A stretch of DNA of 13,515 bases from NCBI RefSeq assembly GCF_024699075.1, contig NZ_JAILQF010000325.1:1-13515 (forward strand). Reading direction: 5' to 3'. This document shows positions 1-6,931 of this stretch, one piece after another (positions within the stretch are counted from its first letter, which is position 1; every line of letters starts with the position of its first letter). The notes below the pieces were generated by a model. It saw nothing but the letters and a program-made list of their open reading frames with translations, was not told the DNA's origin and searched no databases. The translations under genes and the position numbers were made by a program. Source of the stretch: Butyrivibrio sp. Lineage in GTDB: Bacteria; Bacillota_A; Clostridia; Lachnospirales; Lachnospiraceae.

Positions 1-1293
1 ATCTTTAGCCTTACGCTCAAATACTTTTACGATAACCCATGTAAGAACACCAAACATAATACCATTAGCAATTGAATATGTAAGTGGCATGATGAGAAGT
101 GCCATATAAGCACCGGCGCTATCTGCGATATCTCCATCAAATTCGATCTTCTTAATTGAAGTGATCATAAGCATTCCAACATATATAAGTGCAGGTGCTG
201 TAGCAAATCCCGGAATAGCAAGGAATATAGGTGAAAGGAACATAGCTACAATGAACATAACACCTGTTGTAAGTGCAGTAAGACCTGTACGTCCGCCTGC
301 TGCTACGCCGGCGCTTGATTCTACGAAACTTGTAACAGTAGATGTACCAAGGCATGCACCAAGTGTTGTACCAAGGGCATCTGACATGAATACTCTACCT
401 ACTCTTGGAAGCTTGCCTTCTTCATCAAGAAGTCCTGCTTTATCAGCTACACCAACAACTGTTCCAACTGTATCAAAGAGATCTACAAACAGGAAGCTGA
501 AGGTAATAGCAATAAACTGAATCATGTGTGATGCAACCCAAGGGAAATTAAACTTAAATGCTGTATTAGCAAGACCTGAGAAGTTAACAAGACCATTTGA
601 AAAGTCTGGGAAAAGGCTTGCATTGCTATCATTTACAACATACCATCCTGAAGTCTGTGCGCACATACCAAGGATCCATGTAACAAGGATTCCGATAAGA
701 ACAGCTCCCGGAATATTAAGGCTGCTCAATACAACAATGATTATAAAGCCAACAAGTGCAAGTACTACCTGAGGTGAAGAAAAGTCGCCCATGTCTACAA
801 GTGTAGAATCACTGTTAATAACAATTCCAGCACCCTGAAGTCCAATAAATGCAACGAAAAGACCTATACCTGCAGATATACCATTTTTAAGGTTGTGAGG
901 TATACCATTAATGATCTGTTCACGGAACTTAAATGCAGAGAGAATTATAAATATAATACCTTCACAAAAAACTGCGGTAAGACATACAGTAAATGCGCTG
1001 TCTCCCATGTCTGCAAGTTCGCCAAGACATACTGTATATGCAAAATATGCATTAAGTCCAAGACCTGCAGAAAGTGCTATAGGATAATTAGCTATGAAAG
1101 CCATAAAAAATGTAGCGAATGCTGATGCTATTGCTGTTGCAACAAATACACCATTTGCATCCATTACTGCTCCAAGAATAGATGGATTTACGGCCAGAAT
1201 GTAGGCCATAGCAAGAAATGTTGTGAGACCTGCCAGCATTTCAGTTTTGACAGTTGTCCCATGCTCTTTGAGCTTGAATATTTTTTCAAGCAT
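1..1293 (-). CDS. NCS2-family purine (hypoxanthine/guanine/adenine type) permease, 3' end outside the window
   Basis: An integral-membrane, proton-coupled nucleobase importer of the AzgA/PbuG (COG2252) branch of NCS2, expected to bring hypoxanthine, guanine or adenine into the cell for salvage. My translation from the ATG at 1291-1293 gives 431 residues without a stop before the window edge, so the C-terminus is missing; full family members are roughly 430-480 residues, so little is lost. Visible family hallmarks are ANYPIALSAGLGLNAYFAYT (about residues 68-87), the FVDLFDTVGTVVGVADKAG segment near the middle, and the downstream GTSTVTSFVESSAG stretch; these line the substrate site in NCS2 carriers. 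Many hydrophobic helices are evident. The start is supported by a GGGAGGAG Shine-Dalgarno a few bases upstream. Exact substrate cannot be told from sequence alone; gene names used for relatives are pbuG, azgA, ghxP and adeP. It appears to be transcribed alone, after the fprA terminator. Confidence 0.9.
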   Translation of the reverse strand, partial: MLEKIFKLKEHGTTVKTEMLAGLTTFLAMAYILAVNPSILGAVMDANGVFVATAIASAFATFFMAFIANYPIALSAGLGLNAYFAYTVCLGELADMGDSAFTVCLTAVFCEGIIFIILSAFKFREQIINGIPHNLKNGISAGIGLFVAFIGLQGAGIVINSDSTLVDMGDFSSPQVVLALVGFIIIVVLSSLNIPGAVLIGILVTWILGMCAQTSGWYVVNDSNASLFPDFSNGLVNFSGLANTAFKFNFPWVASHMIQFIAITFSFLFVDLFDTVGTVVGVADKAGLLDEEGKLPRVGRVFMSDALGTTLGACLGTSTVTSFVESSAGVAAGGRTGLTALTTGVMFIVAMFLSPIFLAIPGFATAPALIYVGMLMITSIKKIEFDGDIADSAGAYMALLIMPLTYSIANGIMFGVLTWVIVKVFERKAKD

Positions 1294-1508
1294 ATTATCT
1301 CCTCCCTTTTTTATGAGATTGTAATTTTTACTTAACCAATAATACTTTAACTCAAAAAATTAATATAATCTACCCCAAATTAAAGGTTCGTTAATAATTT
1401 ACCAACTAAAAAATGAAATGTCTTCTCTCACAAAAATGCACATATATAAAGCGCTCACAAGTATGTCATAATCCCCCATTTAAAGAAATTGGATGTCTTA
1501 TTTCACAA
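1294..1508 (-). other. Leader/intergenic region of the purine permease, no riboswitch recognised
   Basis: About 215 non-coding bases, AT-rich, lie between the fprA terminator and the permease start. I looked on the minus strand for the purine-riboswitch core (a three-way junction with the conserved loop and junction elements) and did not find it. A motif TTGTGAGCGCTTTATA (complement of 1445-1460) has an AGCGCTTT core reminiscent of LacI/CcpA-type operators, but the outer positions do not match the cre consensus well. Several weak -10-like hexamers exist; none has a convincing -35, so I call no specific promoter. Confidence 0.4.
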
Positions 1509-1543
1509 AAAACATTCCCAAATCTATGATCCGGGAATGTTTT
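1509..1543 (-). terminator. Intrinsic terminator after fprA
   Basis: An 11-bp perfect inverted repeat (arms 1509-1519 and 1533-1543, core AACATTCCC / GGGAATGTT) encloses a 13-nt loop. Read on the minus strand, the stem runs into a run of T (complement of 1507-1512). It lies about 37 bp beyond the flavodiiron stop codon, which is the expected position. The T run on the other side is shorter, so any bidirectional activity would be weaker. Confidence 0.85.
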
Positions 1544-1579
1544 ATATGGGTTAAAAAGTTCATGAATCACAAATACTTT

Positions 1580-2776
1580 TTACATACAAGCTATTACATC
1601 AGCAAATTTCTCTACAAGCTCCATATCACTTTCATGAAGTGCTGAATTTATAGTAAGTACAGTTTCTGATATTGTGCAGTCTTTAAGGAGTGCAAGCTTA
1701 TCAGACATGTGTTTTGCGGCTACAGGTGCCCATGTTCCGTTTTGGCCAAGTGCAAAGGCTCTGTTCTTAAGTCCAAGTGCTACAAGATCTGCTACATAGT
1801 CTTCCATCGGAAGATACAGGCCACCATTATATGTAGGAGCAAGAAGTACGATCTTGGCACAGAGCCATGCTTCTCCTACAAGTTCAGACTTATCAGTCTT
1901 ACTTACATCAAAAACTCTTACGTTCTTGCCACTCTTTTCATGAACGATCTGAGCGAGCGTCTCTGCTGCACTTGCTGTATGTCCATACATAGAGCCATAT
2001 ACCATTAGTATATCGTCAGTTTCAGGTGTAAAAGAGCTCCATTTGTCATACTTATCTACAAACCAGCTTACATCCTTGCGCCAGATGGGGCCATGCAAAG
2101 GACATATCTTCTGGATATCAAGGCCCTGAGCTTTCTTAAGAACTGCCTGAACCTGAGCTCCATACTTACCAACTATATTTGCATAATAGCGTCTTGCTTC
2201 ATCAAGAAACTCTTTTTCAAAATCATAATCATCTGCAAAGATACCGGAATCAACGCTTCCAAAGGTACCGAATGCGTCTGCAGAAAACAGTGTTCCTGTC
2301 TTTGTATCAAATGCAAACAATACTTCAGGCCAGTGAACCATAGGTGCGCCAATAAAGCTAAAGCAGTGATTAGCTGTTTCTAGAGTATCGCCTTCCTTGA
2401 CAGTGATCTTCTCAAGATTATCAAGTTCAGGGAAAAACTGGTGCAGGAACTTGAAAGTCTGCATACCGCCAACAAGCTTTATATCAGGATATAATGAAGC
2501 CACTCTTGATATCTGAGAGCAGTGATCAGGCTCCATATGAAGGATCACAAGGTAATCAGGCTTACTACCTGAAAGTGCTGCTTCAAGATTCTCAATATAC
2601 TGGTCAGCTATTGTGACATCTGCTGTATCAAATATTATAGTCTTATCATCTTTGACTACGAAGCTGTTATATGACACCCCCTTTGGAAGTGGAAAAAGAT
2701 TCTCAAACTTAGCAAGTCTCTTGTCGCTTCCGCCAATCCAAAGTATATCATCAGTAACATTTTTGATGTTGATCAT
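1580..2776 (-). CDS. fprA: FprA-family flavodiiron protein (A-type flavoprotein; O2/NO reductase)
   Basis: A cytoplasmic flavodiiron protein that reduces O2 to water (and/or NO to N2O) with electrons from rubredoxin or a similar donor, protecting an anaerobe from oxygen or nitrosative stress. Length is 398 residues, the normal two-domain size. The N-terminal metallo-beta-lactamase-like domain (about 1-250) carries the full diiron ligand set: H80-x-E82-x-D84-H85 (HMEPDH), H148 (VHWPE), D167 (SADAFG) and H228 (CPLHGP). The C-terminal flavodoxin domain (about 255-398) opens with the FMN phosphate loop YGSMYGHTASAAE at 260-272. There is no extra rubredoxin or flavin-reductase domain. The start is set by an AAAGGAGG ribosome binding site. 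It follows mgsA by 74 bp with no terminator between them, so cotranscription is plausible. Whether O2 or NO is the main substrate cannot be decided from these motifs. Confidence 0.95.
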   Translation of the reverse strand: MINIKNVTDDILWIGGSDKRLAKFENLFPLPKGVSYNSFVVKDDKTIIFDTADVTIADQYIENLEAALSGSKPDYLVILHMEPDHCSQISRVASLYPDIKLVGGMQTFKFLHQFFPELDNLEKITVKEGDTLETANHCFSFIGAPMVHWPEVLFAFDTKTGTLFSADAFGTFGSVDSGIFADDYDFEKEFLDEARRYYANIVGKYGAQVQAVLKKAQGLDIQKICPLHGPIWRKDVSWFVDKYDKWSSFTPETDDILMVYGSMYGHTASAAETLAQIVHEKSGKNVRVFDVSKTDKSELVGEAWLCAKIVLLAPTYNGGLYLPMEDYVADLVALGLKNRAFALGQNGTWAPVAAKHMSDKLALLKDCTISETVLTINSALHESDMELVEKFADVIACM

Positions 2777-2850
2777 TTTATTAAATGGCCTCCTTTTAGT
2801 TTTTCTTCATATCATAATTCTGATTCAAAGATTACCATAGCTGAAATATA

Positions 2851-3336
2851 TCAGACAAGATTACCTTCTTTAACTCTCTTTTCTACATTTCTGTCAAAAT
2901 TGAGAACTCTGTGTACATACTCATCTTCCATGAATCTGCTGGTGATCATAAAATCTGCTGTAGATCTGTTATTAGCGATTGGAATATCATAAACCTGAGC
3001 GATACGAAGAAGTGCCTTGACATCAGGGTCATGAGGCTGAGCTTCAAGAGGATCAGAGAAGAAAATGATCATATCGATCTTACCTTCAACTACCTTGGCT
3101 CCAACCTGCTGATCTCCTCCAAGAGGGCCTGAATTATAGGCTCTTACAGGAAGTCCTGTATTTTCTGCAACAAGTCTTGCAGAAGTACCTGTTCCGCACA
3201 GGAAATGTTTTTCAAGTCTGAATTTGTTGTGCTCGCACCATTCAACGAGTTCTTTTTTCTTCTTATCATGAGCGATAAGTGCAATGGTTTTCTGTTTGGG
3301 AATTGTGAATTCAATGTATTCGTCGTTAATAGACAT
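2851..3336 (-). CDS. mgsA: Methylglyoxal synthase
   Basis: Converts dihydroxyacetone phosphate to methylglyoxal plus phosphate, a cytoplasmic bypass of lower glycolysis used when phosphate is short or sugar phosphates accumulate. The 161-residue protein is close to the usual 130-155 with a slightly longer C-terminal tail. Family motifs in order: IALIAHDKKK with H23/D24; the phosphate-binding CGTGTSA (47-53); SGPLGGDQQVGA containing D75, which matches the catalytic Asp71 of the E. coli enzyme; FFSDPLEAQPHDPDV with D95, H102 and D105; and IPIANNRSTADF. All these residues match E. coli positions with a constant offset of four. The start has a clear TGGAGG ribosome binding site. An extended -10 promoter lies about 160 bp upstream. 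The methylglyoxal product can be reduced to lactaldehyde and then to 1,2-propanediol, the reaction class of the nearby FucO. Confidence 0.96.
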   Translation of the reverse strand: MSINDEYIEFTIPKQKTIALIAHDKKKKELVEWCEHNKFRLEKHFLCGTGTSARLVAENTGLPVRAYNSGPLGGDQQVGAKVVEGKIDMIIFFSDPLEAQPHDPDVKALLRIAQVYDIPIANNRSTADFMITSRFMEDEYVHRVLNFDRNVEKRVKEGNLV

Positions 3337-3498
3337 GTTTTTCCTCCAAAAAATAAATATGTACCCCTTTAAGATAATACCAAAAATATCATAACTATAT
3401 AACTATTATAAATCATAGATTTAAAAATACAGTAAATGCGTATTTCTGTAACTCACATTCAATAAGTCATCATATTCAATATTATCCAGAACACAATA

Positions 3499-3507
3499 AT
3501 TATAGCA
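3499..3507 (-). promoter_or_regulatory. Extended -10 promoter for mgsA
   Basis: On the minus strand the bases read TGCTATAAT: a perfect TATAAT (3499-3504) preceded by a TG dinucleotide one base upstream, the extended -10 pattern. The expected -35 position (about 3522-3527) reads ACAAAG and is poor, which is acceptable for extended -10 promoters. Transcription would start near 3492 and reach mgsA after about 155 nt. Confidence 0.55.
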
Positions 3508-3509
3508 TA

Positions 3510-3550
3510 AGATGCTTTGTTCTTTGTATTCTTTATTACGCAAAGCATCT
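3510..3550. repeat. 10-bp inverted repeat overlapping the mgsA promoter
   Basis: Perfect arms AGATGCTTTG (3510-3519) and CAAAGCATCT (3541-3550) are separated by 21 bases. One arm fills the spacer immediately upstream of the mgsA -10 box and the -35 position falls in the loop. It is therefore a candidate operator, although the arm spacing is wide for a single dimer. A terminator role is less likely because the minus-strand continuation is TATGCTATAAT, not a T run, and no plus-strand gene needs terminating. Confidence 0.45.
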
Positions 3551-3625
3551 AAATATATTGTATTTTTTACTTCATCTCACAAATAAATAAAACTAATGAC
3601 TATCATATATCCTCGTATAATAAAT

Positions 3626-3649
3626 GAACCACCCCAAAAAGGATGGCTC
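3626..3649 (-). terminator. Probable terminator after the GGDEF/EAL gene
   Basis: On the minus strand GAGCCATCC pairs over 9 bp, including two G-U pairs, with GGGTGGTTC around a 6-base loop rich in T (arms 3641-3649 and 3626-3634). It begins about 20 bp beyond the stop codon. The trailing sequence is AT-rich (ATTTATTATA) but not a clean T run, so termination strength is uncertain. Confidence 0.6.
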
Positions 3650-3670
3650 ATATTATATATGAAAAAATTA

Positions 3671-5584
3671 TCACTTGTTATCTTTTATAAACTGAACGAA
3701 CTCATCCTTATTTATAGGCTTTGAATACAGATATCCCTGGAACTTATCACAACCCATTTCCTTAAGTCCATCTGCCTGTTCAGTTGTCTCAACGCCTTCT
3801 GCGATTATTTCATAATTCAGTTCCTTGAGCATCTCTATAGTATACTTTAGCGCAACGCGTGCTCTTTCCTCACTAAATGCCTTCCATACAAGAACTTTAT
3901 CAAGTTTAACTATATGGAAAGGATACATGAGCAGGTAATTCATATTTGCAAGTCCTGAGCCATAATCATCAAGTGAGAACCTGATTCCGCCGTGAAGCAT
4001 GACATTCATAAAGTCAAGTAGCTGCTCACTGGATGATACTGTAGCTGTTTCTGTGATCTCGAGATTGATCATTTCAGGTTTGACATGATATCTTTTCATG
4101 ATAAGGAACAGCTTGTCTCTAAGATCTCTCTGGATGCATTGAACAGCTGACAGATTGATCTCAACATAGTCTATTCCAAGTTCTTCAAACTTACGGCTCT
4201 TTATAGTCTTGCAGACTTCCTCAAATACATACTCACCAATTTCAATAATAAGTCCGCTCTTTTCTGCACGAGGGATGAATTCCTCAGGACTTATAAAGCC
4301 ATAATCTTCGTGATATAGACGAAGCAGTGCTTCTGCGGAGTGATACTCTCCTGTTGCCGCATCTCTTATTGGCTGGTAAAAGACTCTGAAGCCTTCAGTA
4401 TACAAAGCTTCGCGCATTATATGGTCCATATCCGTATTTCTTTTGACCTGCTTTAAGATAAGTGAGTCGGCATAGATAACTTCCTGGGTATTCGACTTTT
4501 CAAGCTGTCTCATACAATAGGTTATAGCATCTTCAAGCTCAAAAGAAGTCGTACCATGATCAGGATATCTGACAACGATAAGCTGAGGTTTAAGTCTTAT
4601 TTCAATATCTCCTACAAGGAACTCTTTTCTAAGCTCAAATTTAATCTGGGAGATAATGGTATTTTCTTCCATCCCCTTGTCATGAATAAGGACTGTAAAG
4701 CGGGTTCCGGAATTATAGAAGAGATTTTCTTTGCCAACTATAGGGCGAAGCCTTGAAGCTATCATTTCAAGGATCCTGTTACCGGCAACAATTCCGGCCG
4801 TCTCATTGACCTTTCTGAAATTCTGAAGTTTAACAGTGACCACGGTAAAGGGATTTCTGGTCCTTGCAAAGCCGCTAAGCGTATCTTCAAAGGCCTGCTG
4901 ATTAAAGGCTCTTGTAAGAGGATCAATATAATTATCAACATCCTGAATTGAAAGATATATGACAAGAAGAGCCATAGAAACTGTAAAGGACGTTATCAGC
5001 TGATACGGATGGAAAAACTGGAATACAACAGAAAAAAGATTGCCCACTGTAACCATTATCATTCCTGCAATCTGCCCGAATTTGAGTGACTGCCTGTTCC
5101 TTATAGTCTCATAAACGCAGTTTACAAGCATAAAGAAGGATACGATATACAGTACTATCTTGAGATTTCCTGCACAGTAAACATTATCTTCAAAATAAAA
5201 TACTGCCTTGGTCCATGGATTAGTTACTATAATCACCACATCTACAATGCCGCACACTACAAGGAAAACCCTGTTAAGCATGGTGAAAGGCCTGGTCTTA
5301 TAAATTATTCTCAAAAGGTAATAACAATAGAAGAAAAGAACTGTATTCATAGACAAAAAGAATACAGAATTAATAATATAATTGAACGTCAGGGGAACTT
5401 TATCAGCATTTGGAATGGTATAGCCTGTAATAGCATCAGAAATAGCCGCAATAAGAGAATCTACAAGCAGGATCAGATAAGCAGCATTAGCACTTGTAGA
5501 ATAGTTTTTTCTTGCAAGAAACAGTACAAGAACAAATACATATATAATTATTGCACATATGTCAAAAGAAATGTTATATTGCAT
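3671..5584 (-). CDS. 7TM membrane protein with degenerate GGDEF and intact EAL domain (probable c-di-GMP phosphodiesterase)
   Basis: A 637-residue signalling protein. Residues about 8-213 contain roughly seven hydrophobic segments, so a membrane sensor module is likely. A GGDEF-fold domain starts at about 219 (YIDPLTRAFNQQAF) and runs to about 375, but its signature site reads S292-G-T-R-F296 instead of GGDEF, so diguanylate cyclase activity should be lost. The EAL domain (about 385-637) retains the catalytic set: E418-A-L-L-R, N477 in EINLS, E509 in LEITE, D539-D540 in LDDYGSG, K560 in VKLDK, E596 and E599 in AEGVE, and Q617 in FQGYLY. I infer hydrolysis of cyclic di-GMP to pGpG, controlled by the membrane region and possibly by nucleotide binding to the degenerate GGDEF domain. 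An AGAGGA ribosome binding site supports the start. It is flanked by its own promoter region and terminator, so it is probably monocistronic. The ligand is unknown. Confidence 0.9.
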   Translation of the reverse strand: MQYNISFDICAIIIYVFVLVLFLARKNYSTSANAAYLILLVDSLIAAISDAITGYTIPNADKVPLTFNYIINSVFFLSMNTVLFFYCYYLLRIIYKTRPFTMLNRVFLVVCGIVDVVIIVTNPWTKAVFYFEDNVYCAGNLKIVLYIVSFFMLVNCVYETIRNRQSLKFGQIAGMIMVTVGNLFSVVFQFFHPYQLITSFTVSMALLVIYLSIQDVDNYIDPLTRAFNQQAFEDTLSGFARTRNPFTVVTVKLQNFRKVNETAGIVAGNRILEMIASRLRPIVGKENLFYNSGTRFTVLIHDKGMEENTIISQIKFELRKEFLVGDIEIRLKPQLIVVRYPDHGTTSFELEDAITYCMRQLEKSNTQEVIYADSLILKQVKRNTDMDHIMREALYTEGFRVFYQPIRDAATGEYHSAEALLRLYHEDYGFISPEEFIPRAEKSGLIIEIGEYVFEEVCKTIKSRKFEELGIDYVEINLSAVQCIQRDLRDKLFLIMKRYHVKPEMINLEITETATVSSSEQLLDFMNVMLHGGIRFSLDDYGSGLANMNYLLMYPFHIVKLDKVLVWKAFSEERARVALKYTIEMLKELNYEIIAEGVETTEQADGLKEMGCDKFQGYLYSKPINKDEFVQFIKDNK

Positions 5585-5633
5585 AAAGTCCTCTGCTATT
5601 TCTTATAGTCATTGCAATCTAATACTATATCGG

Positions 5634-5684
5634 CATTTTTACCAAAAACTATAAGCTTGATTATAGGAACATTTTTACCAAAAA
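5634..5684 (-). promoter_or_regulatory. Candidate GGDEF/EAL promoter flanked by a 15-bp direct repeat
   Basis: A perfect minus-strand TATAAT (5660-5665) lies about 75 bp upstream of the GGDEF/EAL start. It sits between two identical copies of CATTTTTACCAAAAA (plus-strand 5634-5648 and 5670-5684), 36 bp apart start to start. One copy occupies the -10/-35 spacer and the other the expected start of transcription. The -35 itself is poor (TTATTT). The arrangement suggests tandem operator sites; no regulator gene is adjacent. Confidence 0.4.
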
Positions 5685-5830
5685 ATAACAATACGATATA
5701 TGTAATTCTGAGTATACAATTAGTATATTTATCTTCGGCATTATTATAAGCTATAAATCCTCCAATTGCACGCAAATACTGCATTTTGGTGAAAATTGCA
5801 CATAAAATGGCAAGATTTTATATATAAAAA

Positions 5831-5861
5831 AGCAGATGCCCGCAACATACAGACATCTGCT
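5831..5861 (-). terminator. Intrinsic terminator of the rhamnose operon, after rhaD
   Basis: Arms AGCAGATG (5831-5838) and CATCTGCT (5854-5861) form a perfect 8-bp stem with a 15-base loop. On the minus strand it is followed directly by a T run (TTTTTTATATA). It starts about 50 bp past the rhaD stop codon. Confidence 0.85.
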
Positions 5862-5909
5862 CATCATTTAAGAGTTAAAAACTTTTGGCTTTAAGCATAA
5901 AATATGTCT

Positions 5910-6725
5910 TTAAACCTCAAGATAGCCTTCTCTTGGTGTAACCTTAAAGAAGTCTGCCAGTTCTTTGAGCTCAGAATCCTTGATAGTATTAATCTGCTTA
6001 ACTGCAGCACACTTCATATATACTTCAGCTGCCTTTTCAGCTGTTTCTATAAGTCCGAAGGTCTCATCAAGGTCCTTGCCTGCACCATAGATACCATGTG
6101 CTGCCCAAACTACAAGACGAGCTGTCTCCATCTTCTTTGCTGTTGCCTCACCAATTTCATTAGTTCCGCAAAGCATCCATGGAAGAACGTTAACACCATC
6201 AGGGAATACAACTATACATTCTGTTGAGAACTCCCAAAGAGTATGTGTGAACTTCTTCTCATCAAGGTCATGGATATATGTCATAGCCAGAAGGTTAGTC
6301 GGATGGCAATGCATAACAACATGATTATCAGGATCAACTTGAAGACGAGCGATATGACTCATAAGATGTGCAGGAAGCTCTGATGTGAATCTTCCTCCAT
6401 CGTTATAGCCCCAAAGAAGTTCAGCTGTATGGCCGTCTTGGCCAATTCTGAAAAGACCCATGTTCTTTTCAGGATCATACTGAACATTCTTGAAATACTT
6501 TCCTGTACCTGTTACAAGGAAGTATTTGCCGACAAGCGCAGTTGCATCAAAAGGAATGTCAATTGTGCGAATAACTGCATCAGTGTTCACATAGTCTTTA
6601 ACCTTCTCTTCTTCAAGAAGAAGTGATACATTACCACCATTACGCTCATCCCATCCATGTGCATACATATTGGTAACTGTTCTGATCATCTCGATCATGA
6701 AAGGTGCTTCTAAAATATTAAACAT
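5910..6725 (-). CDS. rhaD: Rhamnulose-1-phosphate aldolase
   Basis: A zinc-dependent class II aldolase that cleaves L-rhamnulose 1-phosphate to DHAP and L-lactaldehyde, the third enzymatic step of rhamnose catabolism. I place the start at the ATG at 6723-6725 (MFNILEAPFMIEMI...), giving 271 residues against 274 in E. coli. It has an AGAGGT ribosome binding site 8 nt upstream and lines up with the start of known RhaD proteins. The longer frame from 6758 adds 11 poorly supported residues. Motifs numbered from this start: HGWDERNGGNVS (23-34), characteristic of RhaD; TGTGKYF (phosphate site); E116 in TSELPAH as the catalytic acid/base; zinc ligands H139 and H141 in MHCHPTN; and H210 in AAHGIYGAG. 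These lie within two residues of E. coli E117, H141, H143 and H212. It is the last gene of the operon, separated from fucO by the 3x hairpin array. Confidence 0.95.
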   Translation of the reverse strand: MFNILEAPFMIEMIRTVTNMYAHGWDERNGGNVSLLLEEEKVKDYVNTDAVIRTIDIPFDATALVGKYFLVTGTGKYFKNVQYDPEKNMGLFRIGQDGHTAELLWGYNDGGRFTSELPAHLMSHIARLQVDPDNHVVMHCHPTNLLAMTYIHDLDEKKFTHTLWEFSTECIVVFPDGVNVLPWMLCGTNEIGEATAKKMETARLVVWAAHGIYGAGKDLDETFGLIETAEKAAEVYMKCAAVKQINTIKDSELKELADFFKVTPREGYLEV

Positions 6726-6764
6726 AACAAACCTCTTTTTATTTTTGTATTGTAACAAAGGATA

Positions 6765-6809
6765 GTACTTCTTTAGAAGTACGCAGTTAATTGCAAAGCA
6801 ATTTACTGC
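6765..6809. repeat. Double-hairpin unit 1 (nearest rhaD)
   Basis: Hairpin A is 6765-6782. Hairpin B has arms GCAGTTAATTGC (6783-6794) and GCAATTTACTGC (6798-6809) around AAA. Relative to unit 2, a C-G pair has become T-A on both arms, a compensatory change. One T-T mismatch remains, making this the most diverged copy. Confidence 0.85.
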
Positions 6810-6823
6810 TAAATCTTTTCTTG

Positions 6824-6868
6824 GTACTTCTTTAGAAGTACGCAGTTAATCGCTCTGCGATTAACTGC
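6824..6868. repeat. Double-hairpin unit 2 (middle)
   Basis: Hairpin A is 6824-6841. Hairpin B has perfect 12-bp arms GCAGTTAATCGC (6842-6853) and GCGATTAACTGC (6857-6868) around TCT. It is followed by a pyrimidine tract with seven consecutive T at 6873-6879, the most terminator-like context in plus-strand orientation. Confidence 0.88.
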
Positions 6869-6883
6869 TCTCTTTTTTTCTTG

Positions 6884-6928
6884 GTACTTCTTTAGAAGTA
6901 CGCATTTAATCGCTCTGCGATTAAATGC
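6884..6928. repeat. Double-hairpin unit 3 (abutting fucO)
   Basis: Hairpin A is 6884-6901. Hairpin B has perfect 12-bp arms GCATTTAATCGC (6902-6913) and GCGATTAAATGC (6917-6928) around TCT. Compared with unit 2, the fourth base pair changed from G-C to T-A on both sides, preserving the stem. It ends 3 bp from the fucO stop codon. Confidence 0.88.
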
Positions 6929-6931
6929 TAA

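Larger units (their letters stand above)
3337..3625 (-). other. Intergenic region carrying the mgsA promoter and leader
   Basis: About 290 AT-rich bases with no credible coding sequence on either strand. It holds the mgsA promoter (3499-3521) and an overlapping inverted repeat (3510-3550), listed separately. The roughly 155-nt leader between promoter and mgsA start shows no riboswitch that I recognise. Confidence 0.5.
6765..6928. repeat. Tandem array of three ~60-bp double-hairpin elements between fucO and rhaD
   Basis: Three units begin at 6765, 6824 and 6884 (periods 59 and 60 bp). Each unit has hairpin A, the 18-bp GTACTTCTTTAGAAGTAC with 7-bp arms and a TTTA loop, identical in all three. 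Hairpin B follows immediately, with 12-bp arms and a 3-base loop. Arms and loops of hairpin B differ between units but keep pairing. A short T-rich spacer ending TTCTTG follows units 1 and 2. The array fills most of the 206-bp fucO-rhaD gap and starts 3 bp from the fucO stop codon. In the operon mRNA it would form six consecutive stem-loops between two cistrons. On the plus strand, hairpin B plus the T-rich spacer resembles an intrinsic terminator, so blocking antisense transcription is an alternative to differential mRNA stability. It is not CRISPR-like, because the spacers are nearly the same and the repeats are palindromic. Confidence 0.9.

Noticed and set aside
161..520. 119-residue plus-strand ORF and other plus-strand frames opposite real genes
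   Set aside because: They lie antisense to clearly conserved minus-strand proteins, have no family resemblance and no good ribosome binding sites.
1294..1508. Purine riboswitch upstream of the permease
   Set aside because: None of the conserved junction and loop segments of the purine aptamer could be found on the minus strand.
3510..3550. Inverted repeat read as an intrinsic terminator
   Set aside because: No T run follows on the minus strand, the loop is 21 bases, and no plus-strand gene ends there.
5596..5784. 62-residue minus-strand ORF before the GGDEF/EAL gene
   Set aside because: No ribosome binding site, low-complexity composition, and it overlaps the promoter and its direct repeats; it is most likely spacer DNA that happens to be open.
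6726..6758. Longer rhaD start at 6758
   Set aside because: The internal ATG at 6725 has a good ribosome binding site and matches the N-terminus of known RhaD proteins; the extra 11 residues have no support.
6765..6928. CRISPR array
   Set aside because: The repeats are tandem double palindromes with near-identical short spacers, only three units, and no cas genes nearby.
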